A stretch of DNA of 23,753 nucleotides from Bacteriovoracaceae bacterium UBA6261 (GCA_002440825.1 DJVH01000124.1:1-23753); one strand, 5' to 3'; counted from the stretch's first letter, positions 15,209 to 22,760 are shown. A program made the numbers and translations. Notes: generated by a model from the letters alone, not told the origin.

Positions 15209-17026
15209 ATGAACGATTCTGTAAAGCCCACTAACAGTAATGACACAAATTTACCCTCTGAAAATGGCCAGGCGAAGCCGGGCGATCAAAGACAGATTGT
15301 GACTGTAAAACTCGAGGATAAGGCGCGTTTACTTCCGACTAAACCCGGTTGTTATTTGATGAAAAACAAAAACGACCAAATTATTTATGTTGGGAAAGCA
15401 AAGAATCTTCGCTCGCGTGTTTCTTCTTATTTTAATAACTCTGCCAAAGGCCCAAAGACAGAGATTCTAGTTTCTCACATTGTTGATTTTGATTTTATCA
15501 TCACCGAAAACGATGCGGAGAGCTTCGTTCTTGAAAACAATCTCATTAAAAAACATACGCCCAAATACAATATTCGTTTAAAAGACGATAAGTCTTATCC
15601 GTATGTTGTCATCAACAACAACGAGCCTTTTCCACGACTTGAGTTCATCAGACGTGTGAAAAGAGGAAAGGGAGTTGATGTTTACGGGCCATTCGTCACA
15701 GGATCAAACATCTGGGAAATCATCCGTATCCTGACAAAAAGCTTCTCGCTGCGCGATTGTAAATTGACTGATTTCAAAACCAGAAAAGAGCCATGTTTAT
15801 TGTATCAAATGAAACAATGTACCGCGCCCTGTGTGGGAAAAATTTCTGCCGAAGACTATGAACGCGACCTGACACTGGCGCGAGATCTTTTTTCAGGAAG
15901 TGGTGTGAAGACGATTCGCGAACTTGAGCGAAGAATGATGAATGCCGCAGAGAATGAGGAGTTCGAAAAAGCAGCGCAAATCAGAGACAGTCTGTCGACG
16001 CTGACTGAATTTGCCAACAATTTCAAACAAAGCAACGCTGAACTCGACCGCGAACGCAATATTGATATCGTCGCCTACTACCAGGGGGAAATTGAACTCG
16101 ATCTTTCCATTTATATGATGAGAAACGGTGTTCTCCTCGGCCACAAAAATTTCAGTTTCTCCAATCTGGAAATTCTGGATTCAGTCGAAGAGTCAGTGAA
16201 CAATTTTCTTTTTCAATATTATTCTTCAACCTTTGATTCTTTACCTCAATTAATCGTCACGCAAATGACGGAAGAGAGTAACAAACTTCTTGAAGCTGGT
16301 GTCCAGACTTTGGACGACAATATCCGCGTACGTCCGCCTCAAAAACAATACGATTCTCTGCTCAATCTCACGCGCGATCATGCTTTTGAACAACAGCGAG
16401 TTCGCATGCTTCACGAAGACAGTGTGTATGTTGGTTTGAATAAATTAAAAGATCTTCTCGGTATGAAAGAACGTCCTGTCGTCCTGGAATGTTACGATAT
16501 TGCTATTTTTCAAGGAACTTCACCCACAGCTTCGCAAATTGTTTTTCATGATGGAAAAGCGGATAAGAAAAAATATCGTTACTATCACCTGGAAGAAAGA
16601 CCTGAAGGCAATAACGACTTCGCCATGATGAAAGAACTCATTACGCGAAGATCTGACAATGGAAATTTACCGGATGTTTTTATCGTTGACGGCGGACTAG
16701 GGCAAGTGAATGTGTTCCGTGAAGCGCTTCGCGAGTTCAATATTCAGATTCCAGTCATAGGGATTGCGAAATCGAAAGTGGTCAGGACGAAAAACGGGTT
16801 CAAGAATGAAGATATCAAGCGCAGCGAAGAACGGCTGGTCATTCCAGGACGAACTAATCCCTATATGTTGAATCAAAACAGATCGCTTTATAAAATTATC
16901 GTTCAGATGAGAGATGAGGCCCACAGGTTTTCCAGAAAGCTTCACCACAAAGAAGAGAACAAGAGAATTTTTAACAAGAAAGATGCACGAAGAAACAAAA
17001 AAAAGCCGGAGGAGACTCCGGCCTGA
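15209..17026 (+). CDS. uvrC: excinuclease ABC subunit C, lacking the C-terminal HhH domain
   Basis: 605 residues. UvrC makes both incisions around DNA damage in nucleotide-excision repair. The N-terminus has an unusual ~35-residue Asn/Thr/Gln-rich extension. The GIY-YIG 3'-nuclease follows (PGCYLM at 46, IIYVGKAKNLRSR at 58-70). Cys184, 196, 204 and 208 (spacing 11, 7, 3) match the iron-sulfur cysteines reported for E. coli UvrC. The UvrB-binding UVR motif is at ~240-262 (NEEFEKAAQIRD). The RNase H-like 5'-nuclease has its acid residues in ECYDIAIFQG and FIVDGGLGQ and the His in MRDEAH. The protein ends about 36 residues after that His with a charged tail; the tandem helix-hairpin-helix seen in most UvrCs is absent. 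The last codons overlap a minus-strand terminator. Confidence 0.96.
   Translation: MNDSVKPTNSNDTNLPSENGQAKPGDQRQIVTVKLEDKARLLPTKPGCYLMKNKNDQIIYVGKAKNLRSRVSSYFNNSAKGPKTEILVSHIVDFDFIITENDAESFVLENNLIKKHTPKYNIRLKDDKSYPYVVINNNEPFPRLEFIRRVKRGKGVDVYGPFVTGSNIWEIIRILTKSFSLRDCKLTDFKTRKEPCLLYQMKQCTAPCVGKISAEDYERDLTLARDLFSGSGVKTIRELERRMMNAAENEEFEKAAQIRDSLSTLTEFANNFKQSNAELDRERNIDIVAYYQGEIELDLSIYMMRNGVLLGHKNFSFSNLEILDSVEESVNNFLFQYYSSTFDSLPQLIVTQMTEESNKLLEAGVQTLDDNIRVRPPQKQYDSLLNLTRDHAFEQQRVRMLHEDSVYVGLNKLKDLLGMKERPVVLECYDIAIFQGTSPTASQIVFHDGKADKKKYRYYHLEERPEGNNDFAMMKELITRRSDNGNLPDVFIVDGGLGQVNVFREALREFNIQIPVIGIAKSKVVRTKNGFKNEDIKRSEERLVIPGRTNPYMLNQNRSLYKIIVQMRDEAHRFSRKLHHKEENKRIFNKKDARRNKKKPEETPA
16997..17022 (-). 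terminator. terminator of the small zinc-ribbon gene, written inside the end of uvrC
   Basis: GCCGGAG (17005-17011), loop GAGA, CTCCGGC (17016-17022). On the minus strand this stem is followed by eight T (A8 at 16997-17004). The stem encodes the UvrC residues PEETPA and the A-run encodes Lys codons. On the plus strand only CTGATTTCTAG follows, so it works best for the leftward gene. Confidence 0.85.
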
Positions 17027-17029
17027 TTT

Positions 17030-17242
17030 CTAGTTTATGATGTGAATGATCTTTCTGGCGCCCTGACCGCAATCCGGGCATCTTGCTGATTCTTGCATCA
17101 ATAAATTTTTGTAATCCGACAAGTGAGTAAGAACAAGCTTAGCTCCACAAATCTGGCATTCATTGATGATCTTCTTTACATTTTTGATGTCTCCATAATA
17201 TTCCTGGAAGTTTTCAAATTTGTAATCAGTTTCCATTGACAT
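17030..17242 (-). CDS. 70-residue zinc-ribbon protein
   Basis: Starts at the ATG at 17242, which has a strong AAAGGAG site 7 bases upstream; the longer open frame to 17350 lacks such a site and is not favoured. 70 residues: an acidic, aromatic N-terminal half (ETDYKFENFQEYYGD), then CQIC and, 25 residues on, CPDC, a four-Cys zinc ribbon, ending RKIIHIIN. No family is recognised. By analogy with other tiny zinc ribbons it may bind RNA, DNA or a protein partner. It ends 3 bases after the uvrC stop on the opposite strand, with its terminator inside uvrC. Divergent from the UDG-like gene. Confidence 0.78.
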   Translation of the reverse strand: MSMETDYKFENFQEYYGDIKNVKKIINECQICGAKLVLTHLSDYKNLLMQESARCPDCGQGARKIIHIIN

Positions 17243-17287
17243 GCAGGCACTCCTTTTAGCGTTACAAGATTTTTTTCGGAAGATTTT

Positions 17288-17316
17288 TTGCGCGTCTTTA
17301 CACCTGCACCTAAAAA
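17288..17316 (+). promoter_or_regulatory. possible promoter for the UDG-like gene
   Basis: TTGCGC (17288-17293) and TAAAAA (17311-17316) are separated by 17 bases, 25 bases before the ATG at 17342. The consensus match is weak. If real, it rules out the upstream TTG at 17288 as a start codon. Confidence 0.25.
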
Positions 17317-17341
17317 TGAGATTTTGTGGATAAATTTGCTT

Positions 17342-17977
17342 ATGGACCAAAATTTTAAAAAATTACTTCAGCTTTCACGCACCAATAACAATCCTTTAAT
17401 GAGGACCTTTGAAGGGGCCTTGTTTCAGGAGAACTCATGGTTTTTAGATTCTGAAACGGAACCATTTTCACTCGAGGGACAAGTCCCCAAAGTGGAAGTT
17501 GCCAAGCCTGAACCGAAAGACGTGCAAAAAGGACCTTCTCCTTTGTGTGAAGTGCTTTTTCTGGGCGACTCCTATGCAGGTGAAGGTGAGGATCTTCTCG
17601 GCCGCATGATTGGGGCAATGAAGCTCACCACCGGTGAATTTTTTCGCTATCCCTTAAATGAGGCCCTGGAAAATGTCAGCGACCTCGCCGCCAATCTGGA
17701 AAATCCTGATGAGGCCACTAAGACGCTCTTTTCTTTTATTGCCGAGAAACGACCTAAAGTCGTGGTGAGTCTGGGGGCCACCGTCACCAATATCCTGTTG
17801 GGAAGAAGAGAAAAATTGTCAGGTATTCATGGGCAATTTTTTGAAAAACAGGTCGGCGATTGTCATTTCAGCCTCATGCCCGTTTTTCACCCCGATTTCC
17901 TTGTCATTAATCCGAACATGAAACGCACGGCCTGGATTGATCTCCAGAAAGTGATGGAACGTGTTGGGAAAATTTGA
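17342..17977 (+). CDS. uracil-DNA glycosylase superfamily-like protein without Fe-S cysteines
   Basis: 211 residues from the ATG at 17342. After ~65 variable residues, the rest fits the family-4-type UDG fold: VLFLGDSYAGEGEDLLGRM (71-89) at the motif A position (GEAPGxxED in classical members), VVVSLGATVTNILLG (140-154), and VFHPDFL (181-187) as motif B, then AWIDLQKV. Family 4 and 5 enzymes hold a [4Fe-4S] cluster with four Cys; here only Cys69 and Cys174 exist, so the cluster must be absent. Motif A reads GDSYAG rather than GEAPG. It may be an active enzyme of a different UDG family or a non-catalytic relative. Context (next to uvrC) supports DNA repair. Confidence 0.68.
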   Translation: MDQNFKKLLQLSRTNNNPLMRTFEGALFQENSWFLDSETEPFSLEGQVPKVEVAKPEPKDVQKGPSPLCEVLFLGDSYAGEGEDLLGRMIGAMKLTTGEFFRYPLNEALENVSDLAANLENPDEATKTLFSFIAEKRPKVVVSLGATVTNILLGRREKLSGIHGQFFEKQVGDCHFSLMPVFHPDFLVINPNMKRTAWIDLQKVMERVGKI

Positions 17978-18029
17978 TCATCGCTTTCTTCGTTTTCCAT
18001 TCTCCAGATAGAATATTCTAAGGAGTTTC

Positions 18030-18050
18030 ATGAGGAGCTCCCCACTTTAA
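18030..18050 (+). CDS. SD-led six-codon leader ORF upstream of the SpoIID gene
   Basis: ATG AGG AGC TCC CCA CTT TAA follows a strong AAGGAG site by 5 bases. It is in frame with, and 42 bases upstream of, the ATG at 18072, whose own ribosome site (AGCAGG) is poorly spaced. It could be a short leader peptide coupling initiation, or the relic of an earlier start. Only a candidate. Confidence 0.3.
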   Translation: MRSSPL

Positions 18051-18071
18051 CCTGATGGAAATCTAAGCAGG

Positions 18072-19226
18072 ATGCGAAGACTTCTTTTCACCATACTTTT
18101 ACTGCAGATTCAATCTGCGATGGCCGCTGACATACCTTTGATCAGTGTGCGCGTAGGTAAATCTCTGCGGCAGATTCTCGTGACAGGTCTTGATCTTAAA
18201 AGACATCTTCTATTTAACAATGACATCAAAACCTACACCGGTAAAAAGACGGTGAAGTTTAATTGTGAAACTTTCACTACATTGAACAAACAGAAAAATA
18301 AACCTATTCTGCTGGCAACCCTGGAGAGTCCTACGGGTCTTCTCTCTTACGGCAATGAAAAGTTTCAAGGTATGTTCAAAGTCATTACCTCACCGAAAGG
18401 GGACAGCTGCGACATCGTGAATGAAGTTCCAATGGAAGCCTATATCAGCACTCTTTTAACAAAAGAGATGAATCCTAAATGGCCGATTGAAGCTTTGAAG
18501 GCACAGGCAGTTGCGGCCCGAACATATGCTCTTCATAAAATGAAAACTCAGCAAGTCACAAAAGAGCTGGGCAATGAAGCTTATTACGACCTGGAGAGTT
18601 CTGAGAAACATCAGGTGGGCGGCAATTTTTTTGATGCTACAGATACGACTAATAAGGCGAGCCTTGAAACAAAAGGTGAAGTTCTCACCACACAGACCGG
18701 CAAAATCCAGCCGATTTTTTTTCATGCAAAATGCGGGGGAAAAACGTTGAGACCTGATCAAGTCTGGCACAATCGCGAAGAAGGCTATCAGTCTGTGAAC
18801 TGTCCTTTCTGTCACGATATCGGCCCAAAGGGATGGACCAATTTTATCAGCCGCGAACGTCTTAAAAGTTTTTTTCTGTGGGCCAGCGAACAAGGATATT
18901 TGAAAGAAAGGTTAACTGGAGATTTTTCGTCCATCGTTCTTGTTCCTGATGAAATTGACAAGTTCACAGCGAACTTTTACATCAACGATCGTCCTTATAT
19001 TGTTGAGAAAGCCGTTTTAAGAAAATATTTTGGAAGAGTTCTTTTTCCATCAAATTCTTTTGCCATCAAAGCGCAGGGAAACAGCATCGCCATCAGCGGC
19101 GAAGGCTTAGGTCACGGCGTTGGTCTTTGTCAGATGGGTGCGTTTGCCATGGCCATGAGAGGATGGAGCTACAAAAAAATTCTCGCCCACTACTTTCCTG
19201 GTCACGTTCTGAAAAAAATGTATTAA
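18072..19226 (+). CDS. SpoIID/LytB-domain lytic transglycosylase-like protein
   Basis: 384 residues with a signal peptide (MRRLLFTILLLQIQSAMA). The SpoIID signature is intact: MEAYISTLLTKEMNPKWP, with catalytic Glu132, then EALKAQAVAARTYAL at 140-154, a Cys pair region (AKCGG and NCPFCHD) that could bind metal or form disulfides, and GHGVGLCQMGA near the end. In Bacillus, SpoIID cleaves glycan strands only after an amidase has removed the stem peptides. Here an amidase gene follows 10 bases later, so the pair probably acts together on peptidoglycan in the periplasm, for example at the septum. The organism shows no sporulation genes in this window, so the role is not sporulation. Its first segment (~20-115) is a SpoIID-specific beta domain. 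Confidence 0.92.
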   Translation: MRRLLFTILLLQIQSAMAADIPLISVRVGKSLRQILVTGLDLKRHLLFNNDIKTYTGKKTVKFNCETFTTLNKQKNKPILLATLESPTGLLSYGNEKFQGMFKVITSPKGDSCDIVNEVPMEAYISTLLTKEMNPKWPIEALKAQAVAARTYALHKMKTQQVTKELGNEAYYDLESSEKHQVGGNFFDATDTTNKASLETKGEVLTTQTGKIQPIFFHAKCGGKTLRPDQVWHNREEGYQSVNCPFCHDIGPKGWTNFISRERLKSFFLWASEQGYLKERLTGDFSSIVLVPDEIDKFTANFYINDRPYIVEKAVLRKYFGRVLFPSNSFAIKAQGNSIAISGEGLGHGVGLCQMGAFAMAMRGWSYKKILAHYFPGHVLKKMY

Positions 19227-19236
19227 ACTTTCTTTC

Positions 19237-20016
19237 ATGAAATTTCTTTTTCTCCTTTTTTTCATCGCACTTATTCAGTCGGCTTCTGCCCTGACGATTC
19301 TCATCGATCCCGGCCACGGTGGTGAAGACGATGGCGCCAAGGCAGAAACAGTCGGACGAACACCACCTGAATTGATAAAAGAAAAAGATATCGCAATGTC
19401 CATCGCAAAAAGAATTTACGACAAGCTTCTCGATAAGAACTACACGGCTTTTTTGACAAGAAGTTTTGACCGCACAGTTTCTCTCCCCGAGCGAGCGGCC
19501 ATTGCTGAGAAAACGAAGGCTGATCTTTTTATTTCCATTCATATCAATTCAAGTCCAACCGGCCCTGCTTCAGGTTTTGAAACTTACTATCTTGGAAACG
19601 CCGATGATTGGGCGATCAAGAAAGTTGAAAAAGCAGAAAACGTGCAGACGAAAGGCGATGAGTTCGTTGTTCAGCAGATTCTCGTTGACCTGGTTATCGA
19701 CCAGACGGTCAGCACTTCAAAGCCTCTTGCTCAAACTATCCATTCTGAAATTAAATCCAGTGTCGGTCGAAAATACGGCATTCACAGCCGCGGAATCAAG
19801 CCTGGTATGTTTTATGTTCTGGCCCTTTCGAAACGTCCCGGTGTTCTTCTTGAAGTAGGATTTATCTCCACTCAAAAAGAAAGAGTGCGCATGTTGAATC
19901 CGCAATTTCAGGAAGACTATGCCAATGCGGTTGTGAAAGGAATCGAATCTTTTATTAAATCCCAAACGCAGAAATCTCACCCCAGCGTGAGAGCAAAAAA
20001 AAAGCGCCGGAGATAA
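19237..20016 (+). CDS. secreted N-acetylmuramoyl-L-alanine amidase (Amidase_3, zinc)
   Basis: 259 residues with a signal peptide (MKFLFLLFFIALIQSASA). Amidase_3 hallmarks: ILIDPGHGGEDDGA with zinc His27, KEKDIAMSIA with zinc Glu49, LFISIHINS with zinc His102, and VLLEVGFIST with the catalytic Glu. It cleaves the amide between muramic acid and L-alanine. There is no AMIN, LysM or SPOR domain for targeting, and no EnvC-type autoinhibitory helix is obvious, though a ~40-residue insert after ETYYLGNADD could be one. It is co-transcribed with the SpoIID-like gene. The C-terminal tail VRAKKKRRR is encoded by A-rich DNA that doubles as a minus-strand terminator. Confidence 0.95.
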   Translation: MKFLFLLFFIALIQSASALTILIDPGHGGEDDGAKAETVGRTPPELIKEKDIAMSIAKRIYDKLLDKNYTAFLTRSFDRTVSLPERAAIAEKTKADLFISIHINSSPTGPASGFETYYLGNADDWAIKKVEKAENVQTKGDEFVVQQILVDLVIDQTVSTSKPLAQTIHSEIKSSVGRKYGIHSRGIKPGMFYVLALSKRPGVLLEVGFISTQKERVRMLNPQFQEDYANAVVKGIESFIKSQTQKSHPSVRAKKKRRR

Positions 20017-20024
20017 CCGGCGCT
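19995..20024 (-). terminator. terminator of the lipoprotein gene, written inside the end of the amidase gene
   Basis: AGCGCCGG (20003-20010), loop AGATAA carrying the amidase TAA stop, CCGGCGCT (20017-20024). On the minus strand the stem runs into T9 (A9 at 19995-20003), a classic intrinsic terminator for the leftward lipoprotein gene. On the plus strand the sequence after the stem is CGTATGA8, so it does not serve the amidase gene well. Confidence 0.88.
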
Positions 20025-20050
20025 CGTATGAAAAAAAAGTCTTTTTTAAA

Positions 20051-20698
20051 TTACTGACAAGAAGGTGCTGCGAAAGAAGTATAGATCGGATAGTCCGATG
20101 TATACGGGTTCGTTGTACTTCTTTGCGAAATGATCACTGTGTTTTGAGCTGAAGCGATCAGTCCATATCCACACGGCTTCGCTGTGTTGATGTAAATACC
20201 ATAAGGAGCCTGGAAGTTAACCAGTGCGCGGTCATTTGAAACAAGAGCAGGGTAGTTTACATAGGCATTCGGTACTTCACAGAATGAAAGGGTGACGTTG
20301 TAACCAACAACTGCACCACCATTCGTCACTTTCGTTAAGAACATCAGGTCTCTGAAAGCAGATACACCCACGTACATATCAGTGATGTTTCCGTTGTTCA
20401 AAAATCCTGGTTGCCAGTTACCGCCAATGGCCGTTCCTGTGAATGAACCTTGAACATAAAAACTCACATCGTTCAGAAGTCTTGAGCGACCTGGAAGACA
20501 TGAGATTGTACTTTTAATATTGTTGTATTGTGAAACGATCGTGCTTCCCGTTGATCCGCTGAAGACCGGGTTGTTCGCACTGAACGGTGATGACCCGTAA
20601 GCGTTAGTGTTAATTTTATTCTCTTTCTTTCCACAAGAGCCCAGTAAAAGAAGGGCTGTCATCATGAGGGGAAGAGTTTTTTTCATTGGCAATTTCAT
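20051..20698 (-). CDS. lipoprotein of unknown function
   Basis: 215 residues from the ATG at 20698 (GGAG site 7 bases upstream); an internal ATG at 20686 is possible. Type II signal peptide: basic start, hydrophobic MMTALLLLG, lipobox LGSC with the lipid Cys at ~22. A Ser/Gly/Asn-rich linker follows, then a beta-rich domain with several Cys (ISCLPG, SFCEV, KPCGYG and the final SCQ) likely paired in disulfides. No family is recognised. Gly at position +2 gives no inner-membrane retention signal, so outer-membrane placement is likely. Confidence 0.85.
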   Translation of the reverse strand: MKLPMKKTLPLMMTALLLLGSCGKKENKINTNAYGSSPFSANNPVFSGSTGSTIVSQYNNIKSTISCLPGRSRLLNDVSFYVQGSFTGTAIGGNWQPGFLNNGNITDMYVGVSAFRDLMFLTKVTNGGAVVGYNVTLSFCEVPNAYVNYPALVSNDRALVNFQAPYGIYINTAKPCGYGLIASAQNTVIISQRSTTNPYTSDYPIYTSFAAPSCQ

Positions 20699-20834
20699 CT
20701 CATTTCTCCACGAGAGGATTTATGTCTAAAGACCTGATCGGGTAATTTAGCTAATTACTTTAATACTTTTGAAAAGGTGGTTTATTTTTATCGGTTATAT
20801 AAAGAATTTTGATTATTTAGACGATAATGATCCC

Positions 20835-21779
20835 ATGAGTACATTCAAATTGATTAAAGAGTTTTATGAAAACGATGAGTTTATGTTTAAGCTTTCAACC
20901 GGGCTTAAGTTTGTTTTCATTTCTTTAGCCTTCACTTTGTCAGTACTACTGTTTACGTATCTTCTTTTGAAAATCAATTTACTTTTCTTTGTCGCTAACG
21001 GGTACCCTGGGGCCACAGAATTTCAGGATGCTTTTATCGATTTCGTTTACTCTTCTTTATATGATGAGATTCCTTATCTGATTCTTGCCATTATCTTTAT
21101 CTTCCTTCTTGGCTTTTATCTTTCCGGAATTTTAATCAGACCTTTTAAAGTGATTGCTCGTTATTGCGAAGAACGACTCGAGGACAGGGAACATTACTAT
21201 ACACCCGATTATCTTTCTGATTTAAAACTCCTGACGTCATTTTCAGTTTTCTTTTTTTCCAAAATTGATGAAGCAAAGGCAAAAGGGGAGCTGGGAAAAG
21301 TCGAAGTGCCTAGCGATTTCACCCGCATTCACAAGCCCGTTTTTGAAAAAAACTTCTTTTTCAATTATCTTTTCATCATCATGATCTTTGCTCTGCTGGC
21401 CTCAGTGGGAATCTTTGCGGTCAACAACGCTATTCGCGAACAAATTTACGATTTATCACGCAAATTTCTCTCCTCTGCTCATCTGATCAGCCACAAACAG
21501 GACATTCGTTATTTTATCGAAGAGCAATTCAATGTTGCGGATATTGCCGTTTATTTCTTTATTTGCATGCACATCGTGGTTTACTGTCTGATCGGCGTTC
21601 ACTTGTATGGCAAAGTTTCGAGTCCGGCCTTTGCTGTTTTTGCAACCATGCGATCGTTCCTTAAGGGTAACTATCACAATCGTGTTCATCTCATCGGGTA
21701 TTCCTACTTAAGAGACGATACCCGCAAGATCAATAAATACCTCGATTACATTCAAAAAAATCTGACAAAGAATTCCTGA
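20835..21779 (+). CDS. four-TM protein with two HAMP-like cytoplasmic segments
   Basis: 314 residues from the ATG at 20835. A TTG at 20769 would add 22 residues but coincides with a TTGAAA box and is not favoured. TM helices at about 24-46, 80-102, 175-197 and 236-258. After TM2 and again after TM4 comes a similar segment: a Pro just past the membrane (RPFKVIARYCEERL; SPAFAVFATMRSFLKGNY), a helix, a linker with Leu/Tyr, and a second helix (LSDLKLLTSF; DDTRKINKYLDYI). This is a HAMP-like layout and an internal duplication. No output domain (kinase, MCP, GGDEF) follows, so any signal must pass to a partner. I do not recognise a named family. Confidence 0.72.
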   Translation: MSTFKLIKEFYENDEFMFKLSTGLKFVFISLAFTLSVLLFTYLLLKINLLFFVANGYPGATEFQDAFIDFVYSSLYDEIPYLILAIIFIFLLGFYLSGILIRPFKVIARYCEERLEDREHYYTPDYLSDLKLLTSFSVFFFSKIDEAKAKGELGKVEVPSDFTRIHKPVFEKNFFFNYLFIIMIFALLASVGIFAVNNAIREQIYDLSRKFLSSAHLISHKQDIRYFIEEQFNVADIAVYFFICMHIVVYCLIGVHLYGKVSSPAFAVFATMRSFLKGNYHNRVHLIGYSYLRDDTRKINKYLDYIQKNLTKNS

Positions 21780-21876
21780 TTGAATTAATCTGTCTTAAAA
21801 CACTAGAAAAAATTATAAAATTTGAGAAAATGAGGGAGTTAAAACTCGCATAAATTCCCCAACACAAGGATGGATA

Positions 21877-22674
21877 ATGAAATTTGCAAAACTGCTTGTT
21901 GTCTTTTTGAGTGCCGCTTTATTCGCAAGCTGTACTTCAGATGAAAAATTAAAAGAACAAATGACGAAGATTCTTCAAGAGAACCCAAAGGTTCTTACAG
22001 ATGCTATCGAAAAACACCCTGCTGAATTCATCACAGCTCTTCAAAATGCAGCTAAAAATGCTCAGGAAGAAATGGGCAAGAAACGTGAAGAAGACGAAAA
22101 GAAAAAACTTGAAGAGTCTTTCGATAAACCACTTGTGGCAGAAATCAGAAAAGACGAATCTATCAGAGGTCCAAAAGACGCTCCGATCACGCTTGTTGAA
22201 TACTCAGATTTCGAATGTCCTTTCTGTTCTCGTGGATATGAAACAGTTCAGGCCCTTCTTCAAAAGTACAACGGAAAAATTCGTTTCATCTACAAGCATT
22301 TACCACTTAGCTTCCACGAACAAGCTATGATTTCTGCAAAATACTACGAAGCGATCAGACTTCAGGATGAGAAAAAAGCTTTCGCATTCCACGACGAAGT
22401 TTTCAAAAACCAAAGAAAACTTAAAAACGGAGAAGCTTTCCTTCAAGCAACAGCAAAACAAGTTGGTGCTGATATGGCGAGACTTAAGAAAGACTTAAAC
22501 TCTGAAGCAGTGACTAAGAGAATTGAAGAAGATCAAAAAGAAGCTGCTAACTTCGGAATGCAGGGAACTCCAGGCTTCCTTCTTAACGGTGTTCCGGTAA
22601 GAGGCGCTTATCCAACTGAATACTTTGTCCAACTTGTTGACGAACTTCAGAAGCGTGGAAAACTAAAACTATAG
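21877..22674 (+). CDS. DsbA-like thiol-disulfide lipoprotein
   Basis: 265 residues. Type II signal with lipobox LFASC (lipid Cys19). A ~70-residue charged helical spacer (20-90) leads to a DsbA/Thioredoxin_4 domain: SDFECPFCSRG with the redox pair Cys114-Cys117, and GMQGTPGFLLNG with the cis-proline Pro232. The extra-helix insert of DsbA lies between. It oxidises or isomerises disulfides in exported proteins; many are encoded here. CPFC resembles the CPHC/CPYC of oxidising DsbAs, so an oxidase is likelier than an isomerase. The spacer may let it reach away from the membrane. Good AAGGA site before the ATG. A terminator follows the stop. Confidence 0.93.
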   Translation: MKFAKLLVVFLSAALFASCTSDEKLKEQMTKILQENPKVLTDAIEKHPAEFITALQNAAKNAQEEMGKKREEDEKKKLEESFDKPLVAEIRKDESIRGPKDAPITLVEYSDFECPFCSRGYETVQALLQKYNGKIRFIYKHLPLSFHEQAMISAKYYEAIRLQDEKKAFAFHDEVFKNQRKLKNGEAFLQATAKQVGADMARLKKDLNSEAVTKRIEEDQKEAANFGMQGTPGFLLNGVPVRGAYPTEYFVQLVDELQKRGKLKL

Positions 22675-22716
22675 ACAAATTTGTCATTTTTTAATTTGCC
22701 ATTATAATGAATGGAA

Positions 22717-22747
22717 AGAGGCCACTTTAGTGTGGCCTCTTTTTTTA
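22717..22747 (+). terminator. rho-independent terminator after the DsbA-like gene
   Basis: AGAGGCCAC (22717-22725), loop TTTAGT, GTGGCCTCT (22732-22740), then seven T. The 9-bp stem and T-tract make this a confident intrinsic terminator. Confidence 0.93.
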
Positions 22748-22760
22748 TAAGAGGCTGAAA

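Noticed and set aside
17243..17350. N-terminal extension of the small zinc-ribbon gene to 17350
   Set aside because: The extension has no ribosome site and covers the promoter region of the divergent gene; the ATG at 17242 has a strong AAAGGAG.
20769..20834. TTG start for the four-TM protein
   Set aside because: The added residues are poorly protein-like for a membrane N-terminus and the TTG lies in a promoter-like TTGAAA; the ATG at 20835 suffices.
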